Numbered from the stretch's first letter, positions 8,653 to 19,632 are shown. The stretch: DNA of 54,803 nucleotides from Prevotella sp. (GCA_017475265.1 JAFVFY010000057.1:1-54803); one strand, 5' to 3'. The notes: generated by a model not told the origin, from the letters alone. Translations and numbers: made by a program.

Positions 8653-9793
8653 TCAATACAGGAGGCCGAACATCCAAAGTGGTATGCGACGACCGTGACC
8701 AATCTCATAACCGTCAACAGCAAGGAAGCTATTAGAGACTTCCTTTATCTGTTCGAAAGTCTTATTGCGACCTCCTATCTCGAAAGTGTATGACTGGTCT
8801 ATCTTGAAATCCCTTTTATCCGTGTAACACACCTCATGGGACTCACCCAACTGGTTTACAAAGAACGTTTCGCGGACAGTGCCTATCTCTGCATTGCCTG
8901 ACATGACAATACAGAAGATTCGTGTTTTCAAGATATAGCTTTTCTGGTTTTGACAATTGGCTCAAGTTGGTTTTCTCGCTGTAAAGCATATTAAACAAAG
9001 CTGCCTCCTGAAGTAACTGGCACATCTTGAGAACAGTCTGACGTGGCGCTTCAATTTGCTTGCCAAGCGATGTGAGGTTCAAAGTGAATGGAACCATCTG
9101 AGATATAAGCACAAAAAGCCGTTTCAGCTTAATGGAAGTAATATATTCGATGCGTTTCACGGCAGGGAGGTCGTTGTCAATGATGTTAGTGACGACTTGT
9201 TGAATGGACTTGCTGTATGTCCTGAGGCTTTCCCTATAGAAAGGATAGTGGCCGTGGTGAAGATAATCGTCAAAAAGCGGGAGAATCTTGGTGGTTCCTG
9301 TAATATCAGCGGCTAAATCCTCATGACCCTCCATGATGTCTGGGAGTGACAAAACCTGAAGATTGATACCCTTTTCGAGCAAGAGATACTCTCGAAACGA
9401 GAGTCCCTGCAGGTCGTAGAAAATACAACGGCGAGAAAGGTCGGCTGTCGACTGGTTGAGCTGAAGAAGTGAGGAACCCGAGAATATGACATGAAAAGAG
9501 GGGTACCTGTCTCTGATATTTTTTAGTTCTATAGACCATGTCTCAAAGGGGTAGCGATGTACTTCGTCAAGAAACAGATGGGTTCCTCCATGGGTATAGT
9601 GATATTCTGCCAAGTCGGTAAGCCGATGGTCAACAAACCAAAGGTCGTCGAGCGAAACATATATTGCATGAGAGGACTTTGGGAAATGTTCCTTCATATA
9701 CTGGAGCATCATGGTTGTCTTTCCCACGCCCTTGGCGCCTCGGATGCAAAGCATGCGGGCATCCCAGTCTATAACATCGTATAAATTCTGCAC
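8653..9793 (-). pseudogene. AAA ATPase/DUF4143-type gene broken by a frameshift
   Basis: The first 300 or so codons (9793 down to about 8905) encode an AAA_14-type ATPase with Walker A GAKGVGKTT (about 19-27) and Walker B THLFLDEVHRY near 90. The frame then leaves the family at LLYC and runs into unrelated residues. The expected continuation GNAEIGTVRETFFVNQLGE, ending YEIGHGRRIPLWMFGLLY, is present in the frame that ends at 8653. One surplus base near 8905 explains both. Joined, the protein would be about 380 residues, the normal length for this family with its DUF4143/nuclease-like C-terminus. A sequencing error is possible, but the gene also lacks a visible promoter. Confidence 0.8.
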
Positions 9794-9799
9794 GGTGCT

Positions 9800-9864
9800 T
9801 GGGAAGAAGATGAAGTATGCAGTGGAGGTGAATTAGTCACACAGAAAGCACGGAAAACACAGAT
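9800..9864 (+). repeat. Type A repeat upstream of the broken ATPase
   Basis: GGGAAGAAGATG leader, GGAGGTGAATTAG, then CACAGAAAG-CACGGAAAA-CACAG. It sits seven bases before the start codon of the minus-strand pseudogene, where a promoter would be expected, and matches the copy at 8488-8578 nearly throughout. Confidence 0.8.
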
Positions 9865-9892
9865 TTTATGCACAAATTGAGGGCGAAAGGCA

Positions 9893-10162
9893 CTACACAA
9901 ACTCATCCACATTTTGCGGGGTGATGACATGAAAGGGGACAGCGGGATAGGCGGTGCGGAAGGCTACGGGACAGCGAGTGCTGGCTTTGTGGGCGTTCCA
10001 TTTGAACTCGTAGGCTGACAGGATGCCATCTTCCTCTTCCAAATAGTCTATCTCCTTTTGCTGCTGGGTGCGCCAGAACCAGGAATGGGCGAAACTTCCT
10101 TTGTACGAAAGCTGTTTCATGCGCTCGGCAATGCAGAAATTCTCCCAAAGGTAAGAAGAAAA
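9893..10162 (-). pseudogene. C-terminal remnant of another DUF4143-type ATPase
   Basis: Only the last 90 or so codons remain. They read YLWENFCIAERMKQLSYKG, then SWFWRTQQQKEIDYLEE and AYEFKWN, the usual C-terminal nuclease-like part of AAA_14/DUF4143 proteins (family text: LWENF-x2-ER-x12-FWRT-x3-EID). No ATPase part is present upstream; the frame breaks off at about 10162, just before the promoter region of the aminotransferase. The fragment differs from the tail of the pseudogene at 8653, so it is a separate paralogue. An in-frame ATG at 10118-10120 could allow a 75-residue product. Confidence 0.75.
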
Positions 10163-10172
10163 ATGGATAAAT

Positions 10173-10228
10173 CCAAAAATATTATAATAAATTTGGAATC
10201 GAATCCGAAAATCTTATAAGAAATTCGG
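10173..10228. promoter_or_regulatory. Two tandem imperfect palindromes upstream of the aminotransferase
   Basis: Two 24-base sites, 10173-10196 (CCAAAAAT...AAATTTGG) and 10205-10228 (CCGAAAAT...AAATTCGG), are each dyad-symmetric at the ends and match each other at 20 of 24 positions, 32 bases centre to centre (about three helix turns). They lie before a TAATTTTG box (10238-10245), a possible -7 element 12 bases before the start codon. This looks like a paired operator, but no regulator is identified. Confidence 0.4.
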
Positions 10229-10256
10229 AAAACAGTATAATTTTGACAAGAAATAT

Positions 10257-11669
10257 ATGGAAAGAAAGAGAATTTATTTATGCCTTGCTCACATGAGCGA
10301 TGAAGGATGGGAACAGAAGTACATTAAGGAGGCGTTTGACACGAACTGGGTGGTACCACTCGGACCGAACGTGAATGGGTTTGAGAAAGACCTAGAAGCC
10401 TTTGTTAATGAAACCACGAATTTCACGAATTGCACGAATAGGCTGTCTAAGAGAGTGGTGGCGCTGGCGAGTGGTACGTCGGCAGTACACCTGGCTTTGC
10501 AGGTCTGTGGCGTGGAACCGGGTGATGAGGTGATTGTGCAGAGCTTTACGTTCTGTGCATCGTCGCATCCAATCACTTACCTTGGGGCTAAGCCAGTGTT
10601 CGTGGACTCGGAACGGGATACATGGAACATGGACCCGGAACTGTTGGAGGTGGCCATCAAAGACCGTATCGCCAAGACGGGTAAGAAGCCAAAGGCCATC
10701 GTGCCAGTGGCGCTGTATGGTATGCCGTACAGAATCGAGGAGATTGTGGAGATTGCCAACCGCTACGGCATTCCTGTGATTGAGGATGCTGCCGAGGGCT
10801 TCGGCTCTCGCTATAAAGGACAGGTGCTGGGTACATTCGGTGACTATGGCGTACTGTCGTTCAATGGTAACAAGATGATTACAACCTCTGGTGGTGGTGC
10901 ATTGATTTGTCCGAACAAGGAGGCATGGCAGAAGGTGATGTGGCTGGCCACCCAGGCACGGGAGAGCTATCCTTATTATCAGCATGAGGCCATCGGCTAT
11001 AACTACCGCATGTCGAACATCTGTGCGGGCATCGGTCGTGGGCAGATGACGGTGGTGAACGACCATATCGCCCATCACAAGCATGTGCAGGCGCTGTACG
11101 AGGAACTGCTGAAGGATGTGAAGGGGATTACTGTTCATAGTCAACCAAACAACGAATTTAACGAATTACACGAATTAGAGTCAAACAACGAATTTAACGG
11201 ATTACACGAATTTGATTCCAACTACTGGCTGTGTACCATAACCTTAGATCCGGAGTTGAAGATTAAGGGACAGGAGAATGCCTATAAGACTATCATCACT
11301 GGTGCCGTGGGTGGTGCAGCGGGCGTGATTCATGCAGCATCGAGTGCCGTCACCGACTGTCAGCCGAATGACAACGTGGAAGCCTTGCGCGTCGCCCTCG
11401 ACCAGGCAGGTATCGAGGCTCGTCCCGTTTGGAAGCCTATGCATAAACAGCCGGTGTACTGCGCTCCGCTAAATGATAAAGGAGAAATGATAAATGAAAA
11501 ACTGACTGGCGGGGTGATATGTCAGACCTCGGCATCGAGTGTGGCGTATGTCAACGGGGTTAGCGAGGAAATCTTCAAGGTGGGCATGTGTCTGCCTGCA
11601 GGCCCGTATGTCACCGATGATGACGTTAAGTATATTGCAGAAACCATCAAGGAGAGTATTCTACCATGA
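10257..11669 (+). CDS. DegT/DnrJ/EryC1/StrS family sugar aminotransferase
   Basis: 470 residues, longer than the usual 370-400 because of repeat-derived inserts. It is a PLP-dependent aminotransferase on nucleotide-linked keto sugars. Seen: ALASGTSAVHLAL (PLP phosphate contact, about 70), VIEDAAEGFGSRYKG (about 176-190) and the PLP-lysine stretch SFNGNKMITTSGGG near 202-215. Three inserts consist of repeat units: ETTNFTNCTNR at 10414-10440, three-residue repeats NEF-NEL-HEL...NEF-NGL-HEF at 11151-11213, and LNDKGEMINEKL at about 11470-11505 from a GATAAAT array. All keep the frame. The product could be an amino sugar for the same surface polysaccharide as the FucNAc genes (inference). Its stop overlaps the start of a helicase relic. 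Confidence 0.85.
   Translation: MERKRIYLCLAHMSDEGWEQKYIKEAFDTNWVVPLGPNVNGFEKDLEAFVNETTNFTNCTNRLSKRVVALASGTSAVHLALQVCGVEPGDEVIVQSFTFCASSHPITYLGAKPVFVDSERDTWNMDPELLEVAIKDRIAKTGKKPKAIVPVALYGMPYRIEEIVEIANRYGIPVIEDAAEGFGSRYKGQVLGTFGDYGVLSFNGNKMITTSGGGALICPNKEAWQKVMWLATQARESYPYYQHEAIGYNYRMSNICAGIGRGQMTVVNDHIAHHKHVQALYEELLKDVKGITVHSQPNNEFNELHELESNNEFNGLHEFDSNYWLCTITLDPELKIKGQENAYKTIITGAVGGAAGVIHAASSAVTDCQPNDNVEALRVALDQAGIEARPVWKPMHKQPVYCAPLNDKGEMINEKLTGGVICQTSASSVAYVNGVSEEIFKVGMCLPAGPYVTDDDVKYIAETIKESILP
11151..11213 (+). repeat. In-frame type B 9-bp array (AACGAATTT/CACGAATTA units)
   Basis: Six 9-bp units and a 9-base spacer inside the aminotransferase gene, giving tripeptides NEF, NEL, HEL, NEF, NGL and HEF. 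A second shorter copy lies at 10414-10440 in another frame. The same units appear at 1250-1280, 11787-11846 and 28331-28356. Confidence 0.9.
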
Positions 11670-11892
11670 AAATCCTGAACACTCCCCTCCGCGACTATCA
11701 ACAATCTATGCTCCAAGACCTGTGCAAGGTTTGTGGACAGGTTCGGGATTAAACACGGAATCCTCAAAAAAGGATTTTCTTTTAACCACGAATTTGACGA
11801 ATTAAACGAATCAATAAACAACGGATTTGATGGATTAAACGGATTGCCACAGGTAATGGTGGCAAGCATACAGACACTGGCACGACGGATTG
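11666..11892 (+). pseudogene. DEAD/DEAH helicase relic
   Basis: A start codon overlaps the aminotransferase stop (ATGA). It encodes LRDYQQSMLQDL, like the N-terminus of Bacteroidales DEAD/DEAH helicases, but the frame stops after 28 codons. In a second frame RFGIKHGILKKG and then LPQVMVASIQTLARRI follow, which resemble the later Q-x-x-SIQTLSR part of the same family. The Walker A motif that should lie between is missing, and a type B repeat (11787-11846) stands between the two later pieces. This is read as an internally deleted gene. The match is by eye. Confidence 0.5.
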
Positions 11893-12056
11893 GTCACACA
11901 GAAAGCGCAGAAAACACAGAGGGTCTTATCAAACAACGGATTAAAACTGATTTCACGGATTTTCACGGATTAATTATTTCTTACCATCGAATCTGAAAGA
12001 AATCTGTGAAATCCATTATAATCTGTATAATCCGTGTAATCCGTAAAATCCGTTGT
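11787..12056 (+). repeat. Type B repeats, one type A copy and an inverted CACGGATTT pair
   Basis: 11787-11846 has CACGAATTT/GACGAATTA/AACGAATCA and AACGGATTT/GATGGATTA/AACGGATTG units. 11892-11921 is a short type A copy. 11934-11971 (CAACGGATT...TTCACGGATT) is followed by its inverse at 12002-12056 (AATCTGTAT-AATCCGTGT-AATCCGTAA-AATCCGTTG), so the two could pair as a long imperfect hairpin. No gene in this part. Confidence 0.8.
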
Positions 12057-12092
12057 TGAAAAGAGTATGAATAATCCAAGCTAAAAAGGTTT

Positions 12093-12317
12093 GGAGGCTG
12101 CATACGGGGTGAATGGAGGCTCCAAACGACCCGTATGGAGGCTGCAAATAGCCACTAGGTTAGGGGGGATGCAGGACTGCCCCCCTCTATGGCCCCCCCT
12201 ATAGGGGGGCCTAAGAGGAGGGGCATCTCTAAAAGGGGGGAGCGACGACGCCAATCGCCTCGTCGCCACTGAAGAGGAGCGAGGCGCGCTTTCCGTTATG
12301 GGAAGCGCGTCTCGCTC
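12093..12317. repeat. Palindromic GC-rich segment of the gap 12057-12358
   Basis: No gene. GGAGGCTGCA occurs twice, with CATACGGG and CCCGTATG in inverse orientation between. At about 12165-12235 runs of C and G form a nested palindrome (GGCCCCCCCTATAGGGGGGCC core flanked by CCCTCT and AGAGGAGGGG). At 12277-12317 GAGCGAGGCGCGCTT pairs with AAGCGCGTCTCGCTC with one mismatch. These resemble REP-like or MITE-like debris. Base composition is much richer in GC than in the flanks. Confidence 0.6.
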
Positions 12318-12358
12318 GTTCCGTATGTGACTCCGCTAATCATTTTTTCCAGAAATAG

Positions 12359-12390
12359 TTTGGCTATTAAAATTTATATGTGTATCTTTG
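12359..12390 (+). promoter_or_regulatory. Promoter of the sigma-70 gene
   Basis: TTTG at 12359-12362 and TATCTTTG at 12383-12390, 20 bases apart, fit the Bacteroidetes promoter pattern exactly. The start codon follows 30 bases downstream. Confidence 0.75.
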
Positions 12391-12420
12391 TAGCCGTAAA
12401 AGCAAGAAAGGAAAGAATAT

Positions 12421-13107
12421 ATGAATGATAATGTGCTGAACAAATACCTGGATGAGATAAACCGTGAGAGTCTTCTCAGCGAGAAGGAGGAATGCGAACT
12501 ATCTGCCCGCATACTGCGTGGCGACAGCCGTGCGCTGAACCGCCTGGTGGAGGCAAACCTGCGCTTCGTCGTATCCATTGCCCGCCAGTATCAGGGCAAG
12601 GGATTGTCGATGGAAGACCTAGTGAGTGAGGGTAATATCGGCCTGATGAAGGCTGCTTCGCGCTATGACGCCACTCGCGGCCTGCGCTTTGTGAACTACG
12701 CCGTGGTGCACATACGACGGCAGATAGAGAAGGCCTTGAAGGCCGAGAGTGCTGAACAGCGCGTGGAGAGCCGTCCCAGTGGGGAAACACGCTCGGTGGA
12801 TGCACCGCTGGGGGCAAAGAGCAACATGAGCCTCCTCTCAGTGCTGGCAGACAGCAACGCGCCGATGGCCGACAGTCGGGTGTACAACTCGGCAGTAGAG
12901 CGCGCCGTGGAGCATGCCCTCACGTCGCTCGACGACCGTGAGAGCCGTGTGGTAAACGCCTACTACGGCATTGGACAGGAGAACCTCACCCTAGCCGAGA
13001 TAGCCGATGACATGGGGCTGCGACGCGAGCGCGTGCGACAAATCCGCGACCGAGCCCTGCGGCGGATGAAAAAAGCATACCGCCATACGCTGGCCGAGCT
13101 ACACTGA
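12421..13107 (+). CDS. RpoD-like alternative sigma-70 factor, shortened
   Basis: 228 residues, compared with about 285 for the primary sigma factor of Bacteroidetes. Region 1.2 (LNKYLDEINRESLLS), region 2 (EANLRFVVSIARQYQGKGLSMEDLVSEGNIGL to VHIRRQIEKAL) and region 4 (LDDRESRVVNAYYGIG to ERVRQIRDRALRRMKKA) are all present. The stretch between them, where region 3 should be, is only about 65 residues and rich in Ser, Gly and Ala. In region 2.4 the usual WWIRQ reads VHIRRQ. It should direct RNA polymerase to a subset of promoters; no anti-sigma gene is adjacent. A 7-bp repeat array follows its stop codon. Confidence 0.82.
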   Translation: MNDNVLNKYLDEINRESLLSEKEECELSARILRGDSRALNRLVEANLRFVVSIARQYQGKGLSMEDLVSEGNIGLMKAASRYDATRGLRFVNYAVVHIRRQIEKALKAESAEQRVESRPSGETRSVDAPLGAKSNMSLLSVLADSNAPMADSRVYNSAVERAVEHALTSLDDRESRVVNAYYGIGQENLTLAEIADDMGLRRERVRQIRDRALRRMKKAYRHTLAELH

Positions 13108-13110
13108 CAA

Positions 13111-13159
13111 CAATAACCAATAAACAATAGCCAATAAACAATAAACAATAAACAATAAC
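13111..13159 (+). repeat. 7-bp array, CAATAAA/CAATAAC family (7 units)
   Basis: Seven units (CAATAAC, CAATAAA, CAATAGC, CAATAAA x3, CAATAAC) fill the space between the sigma gene and the convergent HD gene. In this orientation the units contain TAA stops. The inverse orientation occurs at 21816-21885 and inside a gene at 22719-22746. Confidence 0.95.
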
Positions 13160-13170
13160 TAAGAACCTAT

Positions 13171-15228
13171 TTACTTCTTCTCTTCTGGATAGCTGATGCG
13201 GGTATGATAAATGGTTTTCAGCTTCTCGATGAGGATGGTCTTGGAATACTGCACATCGCGGAAGGTGATAGGACACTCGCGGAAGAAACCGTCCTTGAGT
13301 TGTGAGTCGATGATGCGGTTCACGAGTTCGCGGATGGTCTGCTCCGAGTAGTCGGGCAGCGAGCGTGAGGCGGCCTCCACGGCATCAGCCATCATCAGGA
13401 TAGCCTGTTCCTTGGTGAAGGGATTGGGACCAGGATAGGTGAAGAGCAGGTCGTCGACAGGCTCGTCGGGGTGGTCGTTCTTGTATTTTATATAGAAGAA
13501 TTTTGCCTTGCCCTGGCCGTGGTGCGTGGAAATAAGGTCACGTATCTGCTGCGGCAGGTTGTGCTTGGCAGCTAGTTTCAGACCTTCTGTAACGTGGCTG
13601 ATGATTATCTGTGCACTTTCTATGCAGGTCAGCTGCTGGTGAGGGCTGATGCCTCCTGGCTGGTTCTCGGTGAAGTAGATGGGGTTTGAAATCTTTCCGA
13701 TATCGTGGTAGAGTGCCCCCGTGCGCACCAGCTGTGGGTTGGCTCCTATCTTCCGGGCAATCTCTGCGGCGAGGTTACCCACTTGTATGCTATGCTGGAA
13801 GGTTCCCGGTGCCACCTCACTCATGCGACGTAGCAATTCTTTGTTCATGTCGCTCAGCTCGATAAGCGTGATGTCGCTGACGAAGCCGAAACCTTTCTCG
13901 ATGATGTATAGCAAGGGGTAGGAACAGAAGATGATGATGCCACAGAAGCCCAGATAGGTGAACTCGCTGCGGTCCATGAGCGTGAGGCTGCCCGAGCGTA
14001 TGAGGAAGATGGCCACGTTGGTGAGCATGGCCGCCAGCATGGTGACGACAGCGGTGAAGAAGAGCTGCGAGCGGCTGCTCAGTTCACGTAGCGACATGAT
14101 GGCCGCCATACCCGCCACCAGTTCGACAGCAATAAACTCCATCGGCCGCTGCAACTGGCAGGCACAGATAAGGATGACCGTGACATGAGCCATGAAAGCA
14201 GTACGGGAGTCCATGAACACGCGGATGAAGATGGGCACGATAGCGAAAGGCAGAATATAGATGTGGAGCAGGATATGGCTCACGAGGAACGAGGACATGA
14301 CACAGGCGATGACCACCAATGAGTAGATCATGGCGATGGAACGCAGACTGTCGAAATAGTCGCGGCGGCTCAAATGAAGGTAGACGGTGAACATGCTGAT
14401 GATGAGCAGCACGTAGAGCAGCTCGCCCGCCAGCGTGGTGGTGATGCCTGTCCGGTTGTCATTGTGTTCCTCCAGCTTTCTTAAGTAGGAGTCAATGACG
14501 AGGAACTTCTCCTGGTCTACGACCTCTCCCTGATTCACGATTTTCTGTCCCGCCTGCACCACTCCACTGGCATTAGGCACGCTACGTCTCAGCTCGTCGA
14601 GGCTTGCCTGGCTACGCTCATGGTCGTAGATGAGGTTGGGCACGAGATAGTCATTGAGGTTCAGCTTTGTGAGCAGCTCGGCATAATCGGCCAGCTCGGG
14701 CGTGGCCATCAGCGCCTCGTAGGCCTGCATGGCAGTGTGCACGTCGGCGACGTTGACACTCGTGGCCTCCCTGTCGTCTATACGGCGCAGCATGAGCACG
14801 GTGTCGCCATTGACGGTCAACGGCTCAAGCGTGTCTAGGATGCCCTCCTGGTAAAGACTGCGCAGCCTGCCCCTCACCTCATTCAGGAACTGGCGACTGA
14901 GGCCAGGACTCACCTGCTGTATGTGAGCCATGAGCAACTGTTCCTGTTGCCCACACACCTCATCGTGGAAGACATAGTAAGGCTCGTAGTTGCGCAATGC
15001 CTCGGCCTGTTCACGCTGGAAGGTGCTGTCGCTCTTGTAGACGGGGAAGCCGAAGGTGGAGGTGAGGTCGTTGTAGCGCCACACCTTGCCGATTTCCACC
15101 TTGAAGTTCAAACGGTTGTCGCGCGGCATGAACCACACGATGATGGCCACCGTGGCAGCCACGAGGGCAAGACGCCACGCAATGTCACGCCACGTCAGGT
15201 CGGTATTAAAATTGATATTCATGTTCAT
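13171..15228 (-). CDS. PgpH/YqfF-type 7TM-HD phosphodiesterase
   Basis: 685 residues. One N-terminal membrane segment (about 12-31) is followed by a long periplasmic 7TMR-HDED-like domain (to about 265), a block of hydrophobic helices (about 265-480) and a cytoplasmic HD domain. The latter has GTFQHSIQVGNLAAEIARKIG, the HD pair in GALYHDIGKISNP (about 505) and STHHGQGKAKFFY. PgpH proteins hydrolyse cyclic di-AMP to pApA and thereby tune potassium uptake and wall homeostasis; the activity here is inferred from the architecture. It is convergent with the sigma gene. The start follows shortly after a divergent region shared with the porin gene at 15387. Confidence 0.85.
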   Translation of the reverse strand: MNMNINFNTDLTWRDIAWRLALVAATVAIIVWFMPRDNRLNFKVEIGKVWRYNDLTSTFGFPVYKSDSTFQREQAEALRNYEPYYVFHDEVCGQQEQLLMAHIQQVSPGLSRQFLNEVRGRLRSLYQEGILDTLEPLTVNGDTVLMLRRIDDREATSVNVADVHTAMQAYEALMATPELADYAELLTKLNLNDYLVPNLIYDHERSQASLDELRRSVPNASGVVQAGQKIVNQGEVVDQEKFLVIDSYLRKLEEHNDNRTGITTTLAGELLYVLLIISMFTVYLHLSRRDYFDSLRSIAMIYSLVVIACVMSSFLVSHILLHIYILPFAIVPIFIRVFMDSRTAFMAHVTVILICACQLQRPMEFIAVELVAGMAAIMSLRELSSRSQLFFTAVVTMLAAMLTNVAIFLIRSGSLTLMDRSEFTYLGFCGIIIFCSYPLLYIIEKGFGFVSDITLIELSDMNKELLRRMSEVAPGTFQHSIQVGNLAAEIARKIGANPQLVRTGALYHDIGKISNPIYFTENQPGGISPHQQLTCIESAQIIISHVTEGLKLAAKHNLPQQIRDLISTHHGQGKAKFFYIKYKNDHPDEPVDDLLFTYPGPNPFTKEQAILMMADAVEAASRSLPDYSEQTIRELVNRIIDSQLKDGFFRECPITFRDVQYSKTILIEKLKTIYHTRISYPEEKK

Positions 15229-15309
15229 TATTCATAAAAAGAACGCACAGAATTTCGCCGACAAAGATACATATAAAAAGCGTAACGGCCAAAGTTTTTG
15301 CTTTTTTTC

Positions 15310-15340
15310 TTGGCCATATAAAATATTATATGTACTTTTG
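15310..15340 (+). promoter_or_regulatory. Promoter of the small porin gene
   Basis: TTGG at 15310-15313 and TACTTTTG at 15333-15340 with 19 bases between, close to the Bacteroidetes consensus. The leader is about 40 bases. Confidence 0.6.
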
Positions 15341-15386
15341 CATCGAATAAAGACAACATCTCTTAATTTTTTTAAACATTCCGATT

Positions 15387-15911
15387 ATGAAAAAGTATCT
15401 CGCAATTTTGATGATGATGCTCGTCAGCACGGCAACATTTGCCGAAGAAGGCGACAAGTGGTTAGGTGTGAATCTGAACTATGGCTTTAGTTCCGAGTAC
15501 AAGAATTTCGGTATCGGCGGCAAGTTCCAATACGAGATTAAGCAGAACCTCCGCCTTGAGGCTGCTGCGAACTATTTCTTCAGCCGGTCGGTAGGCGGAG
15601 AATATGGTGATCTGAGAACGTGGATGCTTGATGCCAACGTCAACGCCCATTACTTGATTCATCTTTCTGAAAAACTGAGGGTTTACCCCATCCTAGGACC
15701 TTCATTCCTGTTTGCCAAAGCAAGCGATAAGGATGGTGGAGTCACCGACCATTTCACGGGTTCAAGAGTCCGCCTTGGAGTGAACATCGGTGCCGGTATA
15801 GAATATCAGCTGAACGATCAGCTAAAGTTGAATGCCGACTTCAAGTACCAGTACCACAAAGATTTCGACCGTCCTGTGATTGCCGTTGGTGTCTGCTACT
15901 TTTGGCAATGA
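15387..15911 (+). CDS. Small outer-membrane beta-barrel protein (porin family)
   Basis: 174 residues with a clear signal peptide (MKKYLAILMMMLVSTATFA, cleavage before EEGDK). The mature part is a run of alternating amphipathic strands (NLNYGFSSEYKNFGIGGKFQYEI, LRLEAAANYFF) ending in AVGVCYFWQ, with an aromatic near-terminal residue as expected for an OmpA/OmpX-like eight-stranded barrel. No catalytic motif. It likely sits in the outer membrane; the substrate is unknown. Its own promoter lies just upstream. The TonB receptor follows after 22 bases, so both could be co-transcribed. Confidence 0.75.
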   Translation: MKKYLAILMMMLVSTATFAEEGDKWLGVNLNYGFSSEYKNFGIGGKFQYEIKQNLRLEAAANYFFSRSVGGEYGDLRTWMLDANVNAHYLIHLSEKLRVYPILGPSFLFAKASDKDGGVTDHFTGSRVRLGVNIGAGIEYQLNDQLKLNADFKYQYHKDFDRPVIAVGVCYFWQ

Positions 15912-15933
15912 TTCCATTTCAGGATAGAAGTTC

Positions 15934-19155
<3,222 letters not shown>

Positions 19156-19156
19156 C

Positions 19157-19278
19157 GGCCAAAGGCCTAGATGATAAATGATAAATGTATGATGAGGAAA
19201 AGATGGAATGTCATAAGCAAAAGCAAGTGGTTATTGGTAACGGCTTTGTCGTTTATCATTTGTCATTTATCATTTAGC
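19157..19278 (+). repeat. GGCC palindrome, GATAAAT array and inverse array in a signal peptide
   Basis: After the receptor stop, GGCC-AAA-GGCC (19157-19167) is followed by two GATAAAT units (19173-19186). At 19251-19278 the inverse units GTTTATC-ATTTGTC-ATTTATC-ATTTAGC encode the core of the lipoprotein signal peptide. The two arrays can pair around the start codons. The same plan occurs at 37979-38133. Confidence 0.85.
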
Positions 19279-19626
19279 ATAGCGTCCTGTTCCTACTCCG
19301 AGGACCTCGACCTCTGTACGCTCACCGTACAACTGGTCTACCCAGAGAACACCATTGAGCCCTACGCCGGGGCACGGGTGGAACTGAAAGCCCTTGGGCA
19401 CAACGCCGTCTTCGTAGACTCCACCGACGCGCAGGGCAAGACCCGCTTCACCGTCACACCCGGTATCTATGAGGCCAGTTCTTCCTCACAGTTCCTCGAC
19501 AGCACAACAGCCACCTGGTGGCGATACAACTTCAACGGCGTAAAAAGTATGATTATCGTAGACCCCGACAGCACCAATAATATAGAAATAACGTTGAAAT
19601 CATCCAGGAAAAGGGTGGTTCACTAA
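19171..19626 (+). CDS. Small lipoprotein with carboxypeptidase-regulatory-like fold
   Basis: 151 residues. The lipobox is SIASC (Cys near residue 37), after a hydrophobic core LSFIICHLSFSIA that is encoded by four 7-bp repeat units. The mature part (LTVQLVYPENTIEPYAGARVELKALG, then DSTDAQGKTRFTVTPGIYEASSS) resembles a prealbumin/CarboxypepD-like beta-sandwich. Start choice is uncertain: ATG at 19171 lies in the upstream GATAAAT array, and ATGs at 19189 and 19192 are equally usable. It probably sits on the outer membrane beside the TonB receptor encoded 15 bases upstream. No enzymatic motif; function unknown. Confidence 0.7.
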   Translation: MINDKCMMRKRWNVISKSKWLLVTALSFIICHLSFSIASCSYSEDLDLCTLTVQLVYPENTIEPYAGARVELKALGHNAVFVDSTDAQGKTRFTVTPGIYEASSSSQFLDSTTATWWRYNFNGVKSMIIVDPDSTNNIEITLKSSRKRVVH

Positions 19627-19632
19627 TAAATA

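Noticed and set aside
10392-11144. 250-residue minus-strand ORF over the aminotransferase
   Set aside because: Antisense of a clear DegT/DnrJ gene with PLP motifs.
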